This document shows positions 1-8,463 of a DNA stretch of 64,000 bases, in pieces. Source of the DNA: Enterobacter hormaechei ATCC 49162 (GTDB lineage Bacteria; Pseudomonadota; Gammaproteobacteria; Enterobacterales; Enterobacteriaceae); NCBI RefSeq assembly GCF_001875655.1, contig NZ_MKEQ01000001.1, positions 496,001 through 560,000 on the forward strand, given 5' to 3'. How positions within the stretch are numbered: position 1 is the stretch's first letter; every line of letters begins with the position of its first letter. The translations under genes and the position numbers were made by a program. The notes beneath the pieces are model-generated. The model was not told the origin of the DNA. It did no database searches and saw only the letters and a program-made list of their open reading frames with translations.

Positions 1-276
1 GACCAGTATAAAAATAGGCCGCTCTTTCTCTTCGTTATAAAGGCGTATCCACGGGGTTCGCATGCGCGCCGTGGCTTGCCAGTCGATCAGGCGGACGTCA
101 TCACCGGGCTGATAGCGACGCAGGCTGTCAAAGTTCATCCCTCGGCCTTGCTGGCGTGAAACACGTTCGCCCGCCAATGCACCCGGCGGGATCTGCCCCG
201 GTGGATTGAAAATGGCTCGCGCATCGGCAGCAAGCCCGATCAACGTTTCACGTTCAATGCGTACCGCACTGCTCAT
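1..276 (-). CDS. DUF58 domain protein, N-terminal part (cut by window edge)
   Basis: The gene starts at an ATG at 276 and runs leftward off the window, so only about 92 residues are visible. They read MSSAVRIERETLIGL, then a segment with GRGMNFDSLR, YQPGDDVRLIDW and ATARMRTPWIRLY. This is the typical DUF58 core, in which an arginine-rich strand and the R-x-Y-x-P-G-D-D-x-R-x-I-D-W block are conserved. DUF58 proteins sit next to MoxR ATPases and are thought to work with them as chaperone-like partners for assembling complexes; the exact job here is unknown. The start codon overlaps the stop of the upstream moxR gene (TAATG), indicating translational coupling. Family assignment is confident; function is inference from neighbours. 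Confidence 0.85.
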   Translation of the reverse strand, partial: MSSAVRIERETLIGLAADARAIFNPPGQIPPGALAGERVSRQQGRGMNFDSLRRYQPGDDVRLIDWQATARMRTPWIRLYNEEKERPIFILV

Positions 277-1280
277 TACGCCACCACTGCGTCTAATAAC
301 ATTTGTACGGCGTCATCCGGGGTGCAATTGTCGGCGCTGGCCTGCCAGGTCAGCATCAGACGGTGACGCAACACCGCCGGGGCCACTTTTTTGATGTCCT
401 CTGGCAGCACGGCATCGCGTCCTTCCAGCCAGGCCTGCGCACGACCGCAGCGTTCAAGGGCAAGGGTGCCGCGAGGGCTGATGCCAAAGCTCAGATAGCC
501 TGCCAGCGTATCGCTCACCTGTTGCGGGTGACGGCTTAAATCCACAATATTGACGATGTACTCTTCGACCGTCGGGTCCACATGGATGGCAGAAATACCC
601 TGCCAGCAGGCGGCTATCTCCTGCTGGCTCAGCATTAAGGTCTCGGGAAGGGGGGCGCTCGTCCCGGCGGAGGCGGCCAGCTGCTGATATTTTTGCTGTT
701 GCTCCCCGCGGACCAGCTGCATGACTTTCAATTCATTTTGCTTTGTCGGGTAGTCCACCAGGACCTTCATCAGAAAACGGTCCAGCTGTGCTTCGGGCAG
801 GGGCCAGGTGCCCTCCTGATCGACCGGGTTTTGCGTGGCAAGCACCATAAAGACCCCCGGCAGCGGCCAGGTTTTTCCCGCTACGGTGACGTGGCGCTCT
901 TCCATCGCTTCCAGTAGCGCAGACTGGACGCGCGCGGAGGCGCGGTTGATCTCATCCGCGAGGATGATGTTGCCGAATACCGGGCCAGGCCGAAAGCGGA
1001 ACTGATCTTCTTCACGCGTGGCGTTTTGCTGATAAATCTCGCTTCCGGTGATATCTGAAGGCAGCAGGTCGGGTGTGAACTGGATCCGTCGATAATCCCC
1101 CTCAACATGACGCGCCAGCTCGCGTACGGCACGCGTTTTTGCCAGTCCCGGCAGGCCTTCCAGCAGTACGTGACCGTCACAGAGCAGGGCAATGATCAGC
1201 ATTCGCACCAGCTCTTGCTGACCGATAACCTGTTCATTCATTCGTTGTTCAAGTTGCAGCACTTTCTCGCGTTCGATCAT
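276..1280 (-). CDS. MoxR-family AAA+ ATPase
   Basis: A 334-residue AAA+ ATPase of the MoxR type. The Walker A motif reads GLPGLAKT near residue 42. The Walker B region reads ILADEINRA, followed by the family's R-A-S-A-R-V-Q-S-A-L-L-E-A-M-E-E pattern and a sensor 1 asparagine in FMVLATQNP. The C-terminal lid carries SPRGTLALERCGRAQAWL, the MoxR sensor 2 region. Length fits a single-domain MoxR protein. Family members act as chaperones for metal-centre insertion or complex assembly, usually with DUF58 and VWA proteins. The gene overlaps the maturase upstream by ATGA and the DUF58 gene downstream by one base, so the three form a coupled operon. Its client is not identifiable, though the sulfatase/maturase pair upstream is an obvious candidate context. 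Confidence 0.93.
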   Translation of the reverse strand: MIEREKVLQLEQRMNEQVIGQQELVRMLIIALLCDGHVLLEGLPGLAKTRAVRELARHVEGDYRRIQFTPDLLPSDITGSEIYQQNATREEDQFRFRPGPVFGNIILADEINRASARVQSALLEAMEERHVTVAGKTWPLPGVFMVLATQNPVDQEGTWPLPEAQLDRFLMKVLVDYPTKQNELKVMQLVRGEQQQKYQQLAASAGTSAPLPETLMLSQQEIAACWQGISAIHVDPTVEEYIVNIVDLSRHPQQVSDTLAGYLSFGISPRGTLALERCGRAQAWLEGRDAVLPEDIKKVAPAVLRHRLMLTWQASADNCTPDDAVQMLLDAVVA

Positions 1281-2572
1281 CGTTTTAATCCTGCAAAGTC
1301 ACGTTTAACCAGCGTGGCGATCCCCACCAGGATGGGCTCGGCGTAATTAAAGAAGGCTTTGATACCGGGGCAGAGATAGTTAAGACCCGCCTCGCCGTCC
1401 GGGGCGCGCACAATACGGTTTTTGGGGCACTCGCCCCAGCACATGTTCAGATAAGGGCAGGCCTTGCAGTATTTTGGCAGCGTATCGCGCTTACCCATCC
1501 CGAATGCTTTTTGACGTTCTGAGAACGCCAAATGCGCAAGCTGGGTATTCTCTATATTGCCAATCTGGTATTCCGGGTAAACGTAATGGTCGCAGGAGAA
1601 GATGTCGCCGTTCTTTTCAATCGCTAACCCTTTACCGCAGAACTCGGAGTGGGTACAGATTTGTGCTGGCAACCCCAGAGTCTGGGCGACGGCCGTTTCA
1701 AACAGATTGACCTGTACGCGGCCCAAATCGTTATTGACCCACTCTTCAAAGACGGCAATTAAAAATTTGCCCCAGTCGTCCGGATCAACCGACCAGTCGG
1801 TGACGATGGAGTCGAGATCCCCGGGGTGCGCGCGTCGGCTACCGGTCACGGGGATGGTATCGTCACGCCAGAACTGCGGCGCGGTCTGTTTGAAATCGAC
1901 AGGCTCCACGCACGGGTTGAACTGCACATAGGTGGCGCCCAGTTCGCGGGTGACAAAGCGGTAGACCTCAAGCGGGAAGAGGGCATTCGTGCGGTTAACC
2001 GTGACAAGTGCATTAAAAGGGACGCCGTGACGCTTGAGGGCATCGACGCCCGCCATCACTTTATCAAACGTTGGCTTGCCGCTGCGGGTAACGCGATAGC
2101 GGTCATGCAGTTCCCGTGGGCCATCAATTGACAGACCCACCAGAAATTTATGTTCTTTGAGGAATTCAGCCCATTTATCGTTAATCAGGACGCCATTTGT
2201 TTGTAAGTCGTTTTCGACGCGCTGACCGGGCTTTTGATACTGTTTCTGAAATTTGACGACTTTCTCAAAAAATTCGAGCCCCATAAGGGTGGGTTCACCG
2301 CCTTGCCAGGAGAAAACCACCTGATCGCCGTCCTGACCGTCAATATACTGCCGAATGAAATTCTCAAGCACCTCGTCGCTCATACCGGTATGGCGATCCT
2401 GATGCAGCAACTCTTCTTTGTGCAGATAAAAACAGTAGGAACAATCGAGGTTACAGGTCGAGCCCGTCGGCTTGGCCATCACATGAAAGCGGCGCTTATA
2501 TTCAGGGCCTTTGCCGTCATATTTCTCGGCGGACGGTAACGCTTTAACGGGTAGTGTGGTGCTGTACTTCAT
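1277..2572 (-). CDS. Anaerobic sulfatase maturase, radical SAM enzyme
   Basis: A 431-residue radical SAM enzyme that converts an active-site Cys or Ser of sulfatases into formylglycine. The radical SAM cluster motif CNLDCSYC lies near the N-terminus (after MAKPTGST). The C-terminal half carries the SPASM-type cysteines (CTHSEFCGKGL, GDIFSCDHYVYPE, CKACPYLNMCWGECPKN) expected for the two auxiliary 4Fe-4S clusters. I chose the ATG at 2572 because AGGGG sits six bases before it; a TTG at 2602 would add ten residues but has a poorer site. The gene lies directly downstream of a sulfatase, the usual pairing. That sulfatase is truncated here, so this maturase may have lost its local substrate. The next gene (moxR) overlaps by four bases. 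Confidence 0.93.
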   Translation of the reverse strand: MKYSTTLPVKALPSAEKYDGKGPEYKRRFHVMAKPTGSTCNLDCSYCFYLHKEELLHQDRHTGMSDEVLENFIRQYIDGQDGDQVVFSWQGGEPTLMGLEFFEKVVKFQKQYQKPGQRVENDLQTNGVLINDKWAEFLKEHKFLVGLSIDGPRELHDRYRVTRSGKPTFDKVMAGVDALKRHGVPFNALVTVNRTNALFPLEVYRFVTRELGATYVQFNPCVEPVDFKQTAPQFWRDDTIPVTGSRRAHPGDLDSIVTDWSVDPDDWGKFLIAVFEEWVNNDLGRVQVNLFETAVAQTLGLPAQICTHSEFCGKGLAIEKNGDIFSCDHYVYPEYQIGNIENTQLAHLAFSERQKAFGMGKRDTLPKYCKACPYLNMCWGECPKNRIVRAPDGEAGLNYLCPGIKAFFNYAEPILVGIATLVKRDFAGLKR

Positions 2573-2663
2573 AGCATGCCCCTGAGAAGAAATAACAGAC
2601 AATGTGCGCAGGTATCACAAAAAAATGGACGGATTGCATGTGCAATCCGCCTGACACAGCGTG

Positions 2664-3884
2664 TTACTTGTTGATACCAGACCCTTGCTCCAGCATGGCT
2701 GACGCATCGGAAATGGTGAACGAACCTGGTTTTTGACGAGGCGGGAACTCTTTAAAGGTTGCCAGCATCTCTTTCGCGTATTTCTGCGCACCCCCCATCA
2801 GGAACAGACGGTCGTAGAACCAGGAGTTATAGCCCATACCGTCGCTGCCTTTTTCCAGCGGGTCGATCTCGAGGTCAAAGATCATCGGTGTGCGAAGCTT
2901 GGTGAACGGATACTTCCACAGATCCAGACCGGTGTGCTCCTGAATCATAAAGTGCGCTTTCCAGCGACCGTAGCGCATCGCCAGCAGGTCACCGTCATCA
3001 CTCCAGTAGAAGAACTCTTTACGCTGGTTGTCACCTTTACCCTGAAGGAAATCGAGTTGGTTATACCCATCCAGATGGACCTTATAGGTCATAGAGGAGG
3101 TCTTATACCCCTTCAACAGCTCCTGTTTGATGTTGGGATCCCCTGCGGCGGCAACCAGCGTTGGGAACCAGTCATAGCTGGCAAACATGCCGTCAACAAT
3201 GGTGCCTGGCTTGATATGGCCCGGCCAGCGGATCATCGCCGGTACGCGGAAGCCGCCTTCCCAGCCGGTATTTTTCTCCCCACGGAACGGGGTTTCACCC
3301 GCATCTGGCCAGGTCGCCGTCATCGGGCCGTTATCCGTGGTGTAAATCAGGATGGTATTGTCTTCAATGCCCAGATCTTTGATTTTCTGAAGCACTTCGC
3401 CGATCATCTTGTCGTGTTCAACCATACCGTCGGCATACGTTCCCAGCCCTGTCGCGCCGATGCTGCCATCCTTCAGATGCGTTTTGTTGTGCATACGCGT
3501 CGTGTTGAACCAGGTAAAGAACGGTTTACCTGCTTTGGCCTGACGCTCCATAAAGTCATTGTTGGCCGCCAGCGTCTCTTCGTCCACGGTACCCATACGC
3601 TTCACCGTCAACGGACCGGTATCTTCGATTTTGCCGTCTGCGGTACTCTTAATGACGCCACGTGGGCCGAACTCTTTACGGAAGGCCGGGTCTTTCGGGT
3701 AATCCGGGTTTTCAGGTTCTTCTTCAGCGTTCAGGTGGTAGAGGTTACCGAGGAACTCATCGAAACCATGGGCAGTGGGCAGGAACTCATCGCGGTCGCC
3801 GAGGTGGTTTTTACCAAACTGGCCGGTCGCATAGCCCAGTTGCTTAAGGGCGCTGGCAATCGTAATGTCTTCTTTTTTCGGATA
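2664..3884 (-). pseudogene. Arylsulfatase, N-terminally truncated remnant
   Basis: From about 3878 leftward the frame encodes an uninterrupted arylsulfatase middle and C-terminus: KKEDITIASALKQLGYATG, QFGKNHLGDRDEFLP, HGFDEFLGNLYHLN, IYTTDNGPM, TPFRGEKNTGWEGGFRVP and a normal end at 2664. Upstream of the KKEDITIA block the frame stays open but shows no sulfatase features. The N-terminal domain is missing, with its metal-binding aspartates and the Cys/Ser-x-Pro-x-Arg site converted to formylglycine. The protein cannot be an active sulfatase, so I call a pseudogene. The breakpoint (3878-3890) touches the ribosome-binding site of the rightward AlbA_2 gene. The missing piece is not found elsewhere in this window, so this is more than a clean insertion: sequence has been deleted. 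Confidence 0.85.
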
Positions 3885-3893
3885 GAGGGGACT

Positions 3894-5036
3894 ATGAACG
3901 AAACCATCGAAAAACTGATTGCCAGTGGAAAGGAAGGGCCATGGTGGGACTTTAAACAAACCTACCACCAAAACAATGCAACCCTTGTTCACGATATCCT
4001 CTGCATGGCAAACGTCCTGCATGACGGTGACCGGTATCTGATTTTTGGCGTGAATGATGAAGGGGTGATTACCGGCGTGCCGGAAGATGGTAAGCAACTT
4101 AACCAGGCAAATTTAATCGATCTGTTAAGAAAAGTCAGTTTTGCAGAGCACCATTGTGAGGATATTCAGCTGCACCACATCACACTCCAGCATAAGGTGC
4201 TGGCTATTCTACAAATTCGTAACGTCAGAATGAAACCCTACTATCTGACCCAGGACTATATAAAAGAGGGAAAAACTGTCAGAGCCGGTGTCGTTTACAC
4301 CCGGCAACAAGATGCCAATACGCCCGTAACTAGCTGTGCCAGCCCTGGAGATGTCATGGCAATGTGGAGAGAGCGCTTTAACCTGGACCTGGCACCCGCT
4401 GACCGCATAGTCAGACTGCTTCTGGATTACGACAATTGGGAATATGACGGTATCAGCGAGGCCTATTATCGGTTGGACCCGGATTATGCCATTCATATTG
4501 GCTACACAGAAAAAGATATAGGAGGACAACACTGGTGGTCAACGATTAGCATTGAGCAACCTTGTCACTATGAATACATCCTCAAATACCGTGGGCTTGT
4601 ACTTGAACGAGTGCCAATCGTACATTACAGAAATGAGGGTTTACAGTTTCCCTTTCCAGAGATGGATACGCTGGCTTATCCAGGAAAAAGGGATGGATTC
4701 GTAACTGATTATTATGCAGACGTTTTTTACTTCGTAAAAAACACCTTACCCTACAATCTGTTGAGTCATATCAGAGAATTACACTCACTGCCTGGCCGTA
4801 ATTCAGGCATAACCATGCCGTTAACCACCCAGACCAAACCGCCGATTATCGAGCTGCCATTCATGGTGTTTGAGAACGCAGGGGAAAAAGAAGAAAAGCT
4901 AAAGTTTATTCAAAGTCAGCTTGCTGATTTTTGTCCGGATGGTATGCCTGATACAGCATCGATGAAAACTGACCCAGAACTAAGAATGGAAGTAGAGAGG
5001 CAATTTTCCTGGTGGGTTTTTAACCATATGCGTTGA
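3894..5036 (+). CDS. AlbA_2 (Schlafen-type) domain protein
   Basis: A 380-residue protein starting at the ATG at 3894, preceded by AGAGGGG at good spacing. The frame is open far upstream, but that stretch is antisense to the sulfatase and is not part of the gene. The N-terminal 130 residues match the AlbA_2 fold: EGPWWDFKQTYHQ (the usual E-x-x-x-x-D/E-F-K element), HDILCMANVLHDGDRYLIFGV, then GVITGVPEDGKQLNQANLIDLL. The remaining 250 residues are not recognised; they include HWWSTISIEQPCHYEYI and a C-terminal ERQFSWWVFNHMR. AlbA_2 domains bind nucleic acid and often occur in defence and mobile regions. The gene marks the left edge of the accessory island and abuts the sulfatase breakpoint. 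Function unknown. Confidence 0.8.
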   Translation: MNETIEKLIASGKEGPWWDFKQTYHQNNATLVHDILCMANVLHDGDRYLIFGVNDEGVITGVPEDGKQLNQANLIDLLRKVSFAEHHCEDIQLHHITLQHKVLAILQIRNVRMKPYYLTQDYIKEGKTVRAGVVYTRQQDANTPVTSCASPGDVMAMWRERFNLDLAPADRIVRLLLDYDNWEYDGISEAYYRLDPDYAIHIGYTEKDIGGQHWWSTISIEQPCHYEYILKYRGLVLERVPIVHYRNEGLQFPFPEMDTLAYPGKRDGFVTDYYADVFYFVKNTLPYNLLSHIRELHSLPGRNSGITMPLTTQTKPPIIELPFMVFENAGEKEEKLKFIQSQLADFCPDGMPDTASMKTDPELRMEVERQFSWWVFNHMR

Positions 5037-5113
5037 GCCGAAGCCAGTAACCCTGCCTGGGAGTTGTTCATTTTTGACGTTGCAACTAAAGGTCAGCGCT
5101 ACGATAGCGTGTT

Positions 5114-5123
5114 TTAGTGCGCA
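5114..5123 (+). repeat. Candidate left terminal inverted repeat of the island element
   Basis: TTAGTGCGCA here is the exact reverse complement of TGCGCACTAA at 19390-19399, just outside the recombinase operon. Reading outward from both copies, scattered further matches continue for about a dozen bases. Both copies lie in non-coding DNA flanking the block from the SEC-C gene to the recombinases. Ten bases alone could match by chance at this search size, so this is only a candidate element end. Confidence 0.3.
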
Positions 5124-5319
5124 CTCGCGTATTTTCTCCCTCTTGGGTGAATTTGGCCTACTTTCGCGGGCCATATACTGCCCCACGCACGACGATGTGC
5201 TTTAAGAGAGTCAACGGCAATACCAATAAAAAGCGCTCGGTTGCACGATGTGGACAGCATCCTGATATGGCTCCCGTGGACTTAGCCCCCGGCCGCGTCC
5301 AACATAGCGAAGCCAGCAC

Positions 5320-8118
5320 TCAGGCTCCATGACATTTTTTATACTTTACTCCCGACCCGCAGGGACAAGGTTCATTTCTGCCTACCGCCCCGAACAATCG
5401 CGTTACTTCGGATTTAGCCGCCTTGTAAGCAAGCTGCGCGATGTAGTTCGACTGATTTTCAACCTCTAGTCGCTGCTCACCTGTTAACCCTTCAAAAAAG
5501 GGGGCTAGCCGACACATCTCCGCTTCTGCCTGCTCATGTTCGCCTGCAAGTGCCAGTATAACGGCGTACTGGCTTCGGACCTGAACCAGTCGCTGTACTA
5601 GACCGGCTTCATTGACGACTGGCAGGACGTATTGCTCCATCACCTCTCTGGCACCGACATAGTCCTTTATTGCGACAAACTCATCAGCTAGATCCTGTCC
5701 TACCCGGACCAGAGATTCGGGGGCTGCGGTCATGTTATAAAATTTCATCGCGTGAATGCGCAGAAACGGTGACACCTTTCCCTGCGCATCATTAATTCTG
5801 GCGAGCAACTCTAGGGCATCGGCCAGATGTTTGATGTGCTCGTGAACATTTTCAGGCTGGTTGATGATTGCCCACAGCACATCCGAGTTTTTACCCATGA
5901 CATCCTGTGGGGTAATACCAAATAACGCGTAGTAGCGATTCACTACGCTCAGACACAGTGTTTCTGCTTGTTTGTATCTTTTCAGTCTCCAGAGCGCGAT
6001 AGCATGGTTATAGTCAAAAATACGCGCATGCTCCTCATCCGGAAGGCTGGGGCGGGCATCTTCAGCCAGCGTTTGCACTTCACTAAGGTCTCCCTTTTCG
6101 GATAAGAAAAGCATCCGTTTCATGGTGTAGGCCGTGCGTTCCCGGTAACCAAACTCATGTTCTGTAAGCAAAGCTCCCATCGCTTCCAGCCATTGTGCAA
6201 TTTGCTCAGAAACACCGTCTTTAAGCTCGGAAAAAACGAGCCCATCAAGTGCCCAGAACTTTTGTAAAGGCGCCAGAGAGTCCGAAGCTGTCGCCTGTTT
6301 CAGGCTTTCCATAATGTCGACAGCAATGCCCATCTCATAAAACAGCTCTTCACCAGATAGAGCGATGAGCGTCATGACATCGTTAAGCTTGATGTAAATC
6401 TGCGTTAGAAGAGAAAATCGCGAAGTGTCGCGTTCTTGCTGAAGGCTCTCAATCAAAAGATCTTTTAACGCCAGTAACGCGTTATTTACGATATCCACGT
6501 CCATCATGGTCAGGTGTTGCAGCCCCAGCGCCCTGACAGCATCGTGTACCTTTAACGTCTGGTTTCCATAGTTTTCAATGGTTCCGGTGGCCCGCATTTT
6601 TTTAATTAATGTGGCTGCCCCGTTTGAAGGGATATTCAATGAGCGGGCAAGGTACTCTGAAACTTCATCACGGCTTAGCCCCACATCGGACAGACTGAAC
6701 AACGCCAGAGCGTTCTGGACCAGTGGCTCAAACCCCTGATAGACACGGCTGAGAATGACTTCCTGCGCGGTTTCCGTACTGTTTTCCTGCTGCCGCAGTT
6801 CAGCACACAGCGTGTCTATATCCCCTTTGTATTCCTCTGCGGCAACTCTCGCCGCGCTTTCGACATACAGCGGCAACCCTCCGGTGTAGCTTCGTAGCTG
6901 CTCATATCCCAGCGCACTGGCGTGCCCACCGAGGTCGGCCACTGCGGCAGCCACTGTGTCGATATCCCATCCCTGTAACGATTCACGCTGAAGTCCAGTC
7001 ATCGCCTCCAGTTGACGGACATTGTCATGGGGCTGGCACAGCAGCACAAAATGGATACGGGTTGTGGCGTGCAGAACATCCCGCAAGTTCTCCACAGGGA
7101 TACGATGCGCATTATCCAGAACCAGCAGCAGGTTGTCGTTCCGTTGCTGCAAGAAGGTGTCGAACGTTCTCAGCGCTTCAACGCCACTGGCACCAGGGAG
7201 CAGTATTCTTCGCAGGCCACCTTGCTCCTGAGTCGCAAACCGGGCTGCCAGCTCACGAACCAGCGTACTGGCAAGTGCAGGGCCTGGAAGGTCGCCAGCG
7301 TCGTAATATGCACACGCCTGAGTACTGTGCTGGGCAGCCTGTGCTGCCCATGCTGTTTTACCTGCACCGGACAAGCCGCAAATGATGCGTATCCGCTCAT
7401 CCGACACAAAAGAGGGTTCCTCTCTTTGTGGCCGGTAGAGTGTCGGCGGTGCAGGGAAGTCCTGTAACTGAACGATGAGTTGTTCGAACAGGGCAGGAAG
7501 ATCCCGGGTATAAAACGCATGCTGTCCGTCAGCATCACCTCCGGTGGCGGCGAGCTGGACCAGACCGGCCATCTTCCAGATCAGGGATTCTGGCGACAAT
7601 AACGAAAAATTCAGTTGCTCTGCTTGCGCGATGCACCACGCGGCCGCATCAGCCACGGTGTCCCAGGCAGGGGGAAGTGCGGGATGGCGCTCAGCGGTTG
7701 ACTGGGGCCAGATAAAACGGACATCCGCAGGAAGCATATTATCCTCAATCATCTTCTGCAGATGTGAACCTGGTGCCTGGTTGGCGACGATAACGAAAGA
7801 AGCGCTTCCCTGGCGGCGCCCATCAGTGTGCTCGTTACGCAGCTCCGCAAACCGCGCGAGCGCGCTAGACACATCGCTGAGAATGATGGGTTTCAGGCGG
7901 GTTTTAACCTGAACGTAAATGCGCTCCTGCCCGGAGTTCAGCTCAATATCCTCATCCAGCTCAACGGTCACTGCCTCCACGCTGGCTTTCTGTGCCAGCA
8001 GCAAGCAGCCAACGGCATACAAGTGCTGATAAAGGAATCCCCGGTGTACGGCTTCAATACGTACCAACTGGGCAGAGTCCAAAACATCCGGCGTAGATTT
8101 TTCTTCGCTTCCCCGCAT
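5320..8118 (-). CDS. Nuclease-STAND NTPase-helical repeat-SEC-C fusion, putative defence protein
   Basis: A 932-residue multidomain protein. Residues 20-110 look like a Cap4/DUF4297-type PD-(D/E)xK nuclease: HRGFLYQHLYAVG, acidic residues in TVELDEDIEL (51-60), then QVKTR with Q70 and K72. Residues 240-420 form a P-loop NTPase with Walker A GLSGAGKT (248-255), Walker B LLLVLDNAH (D335) and a STAND-like GLPLYVESAARVA. From about 440 to 900 there are helical, TPR-like segments. The last 20 residues are a SEC-C motif (NEPCPCGSG, then KYKKCHG; C918, C920, C929, H930), which binds zinc. Nuclease-STAND-repeat proteins act in phage sensing (Avs and related systems), which suggests abortive infection; a SEC-C tail on one is unusual. 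Start ATG 8118 has GAGG at good spacing. It is divergent to the Gabija-like pair. Confidence 0.8.
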   Translation of the reverse strand: MRGSEEKSTPDVLDSAQLVRIEAVHRGFLYQHLYAVGCLLLAQKASVEAVTVELDEDIELNSGQERIYVQVKTRLKPIILSDVSSALARFAELRNEHTDGRRQGSASFVIVANQAPGSHLQKMIEDNMLPADVRFIWPQSTAERHPALPPAWDTVADAAAWCIAQAEQLNFSLLSPESLIWKMAGLVQLAATGGDADGQHAFYTRDLPALFEQLIVQLQDFPAPPTLYRPQREEPSFVSDERIRIICGLSGAGKTAWAAQAAQHSTQACAYYDAGDLPGPALASTLVRELAARFATQEQGGLRRILLPGASGVEALRTFDTFLQQRNDNLLLVLDNAHRIPVENLRDVLHATTRIHFVLLCQPHDNVRQLEAMTGLQRESLQGWDIDTVAAAVADLGGHASALGYEQLRSYTGGLPLYVESAARVAAEEYKGDIDTLCAELRQQENSTETAQEVILSRVYQGFEPLVQNALALFSLSDVGLSRDEVSEYLARSLNIPSNGAATLIKKMRATGTIENYGNQTLKVHDAVRALGLQHLTMMDVDIVNNALLALKDLLIESLQQERDTSRFSLLTQIYIKLNDVMTLIALSGEELFYEMGIAVDIMESLKQATASDSLAPLQKFWALDGLVFSELKDGVSEQIAQWLEAMGALLTEHEFGYRERTAYTMKRMLFLSEKGDLSEVQTLAEDARPSLPDEEHARIFDYNHAIALWRLKRYKQAETLCLSVVNRYYALFGITPQDVMGKNSDVLWAIINQPENVHEHIKHLADALELLARINDAQGKVSPFLRIHAMKFYNMTAAPESLVRVGQDLADEFVAIKDYVGAREVMEQYVLPVVNEAGLVQRLVQVRSQYAVILALAGEHEQAEAEMCRLAPFFEGLTGEQRLEVENQSNYIAQLAYKAAKSEVTRLFGAVGRNEPCPCGSGVKYKKCHGA

Positions 8119-8463
8119 TTTTGTTCCTCAAGTTACTTGTCAGAAGTACCCAAGATTTACCTATCAGCGTGCGCAATGGAACTTAAGTATGGCTACCAAA
8201 AGTTTGACCAGAACACACGGATTAATCGGTGCGCAACAATTTCACCTCATATTCTGGTGGAGGCTGATGTAGTTCGTATGGTGTTACATCAATAAATTGA
8301 AGGAAATCCACCCGCTGTCAGATATGTCAGTAAAACAGGCTATATATCATTGATTAAGAAATTCGGGGGCGTTACTTTTATCCGTGTCAGTGCACTGGCT
8401 GCGCATTTGTAGTTATCTTTACGACAGGCGAGTGGACAAAAAGAATAAAAGAGGGAGAGTCCC
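8119..8463. promoter_or_regulatory. Divergent promoter region between the SEC-C gene and the Gabija-like pair
   Basis: This 345-base gap separates two divergent defence transcripts and must hold both promoters. It is AT-richer than the flanking genes and has no convincing reading frame. GTGCGCAA occurs twice, near 8170 and 8230, in direct orientation about 60 bases apart. A purine-rich AGAGGGAGAG just before 8464 is the ribosome-binding site of the nuclease gene. I see no clear sigma-70 consensus boxes. Confidence 0.5.

Noticed and set aside
2733..3893. Long open extension upstream of the AlbA_2 gene
   Set aside because: It is antisense to well-conserved sulfatase codons, and a strong ribosome site precedes the internal ATG at 3894.
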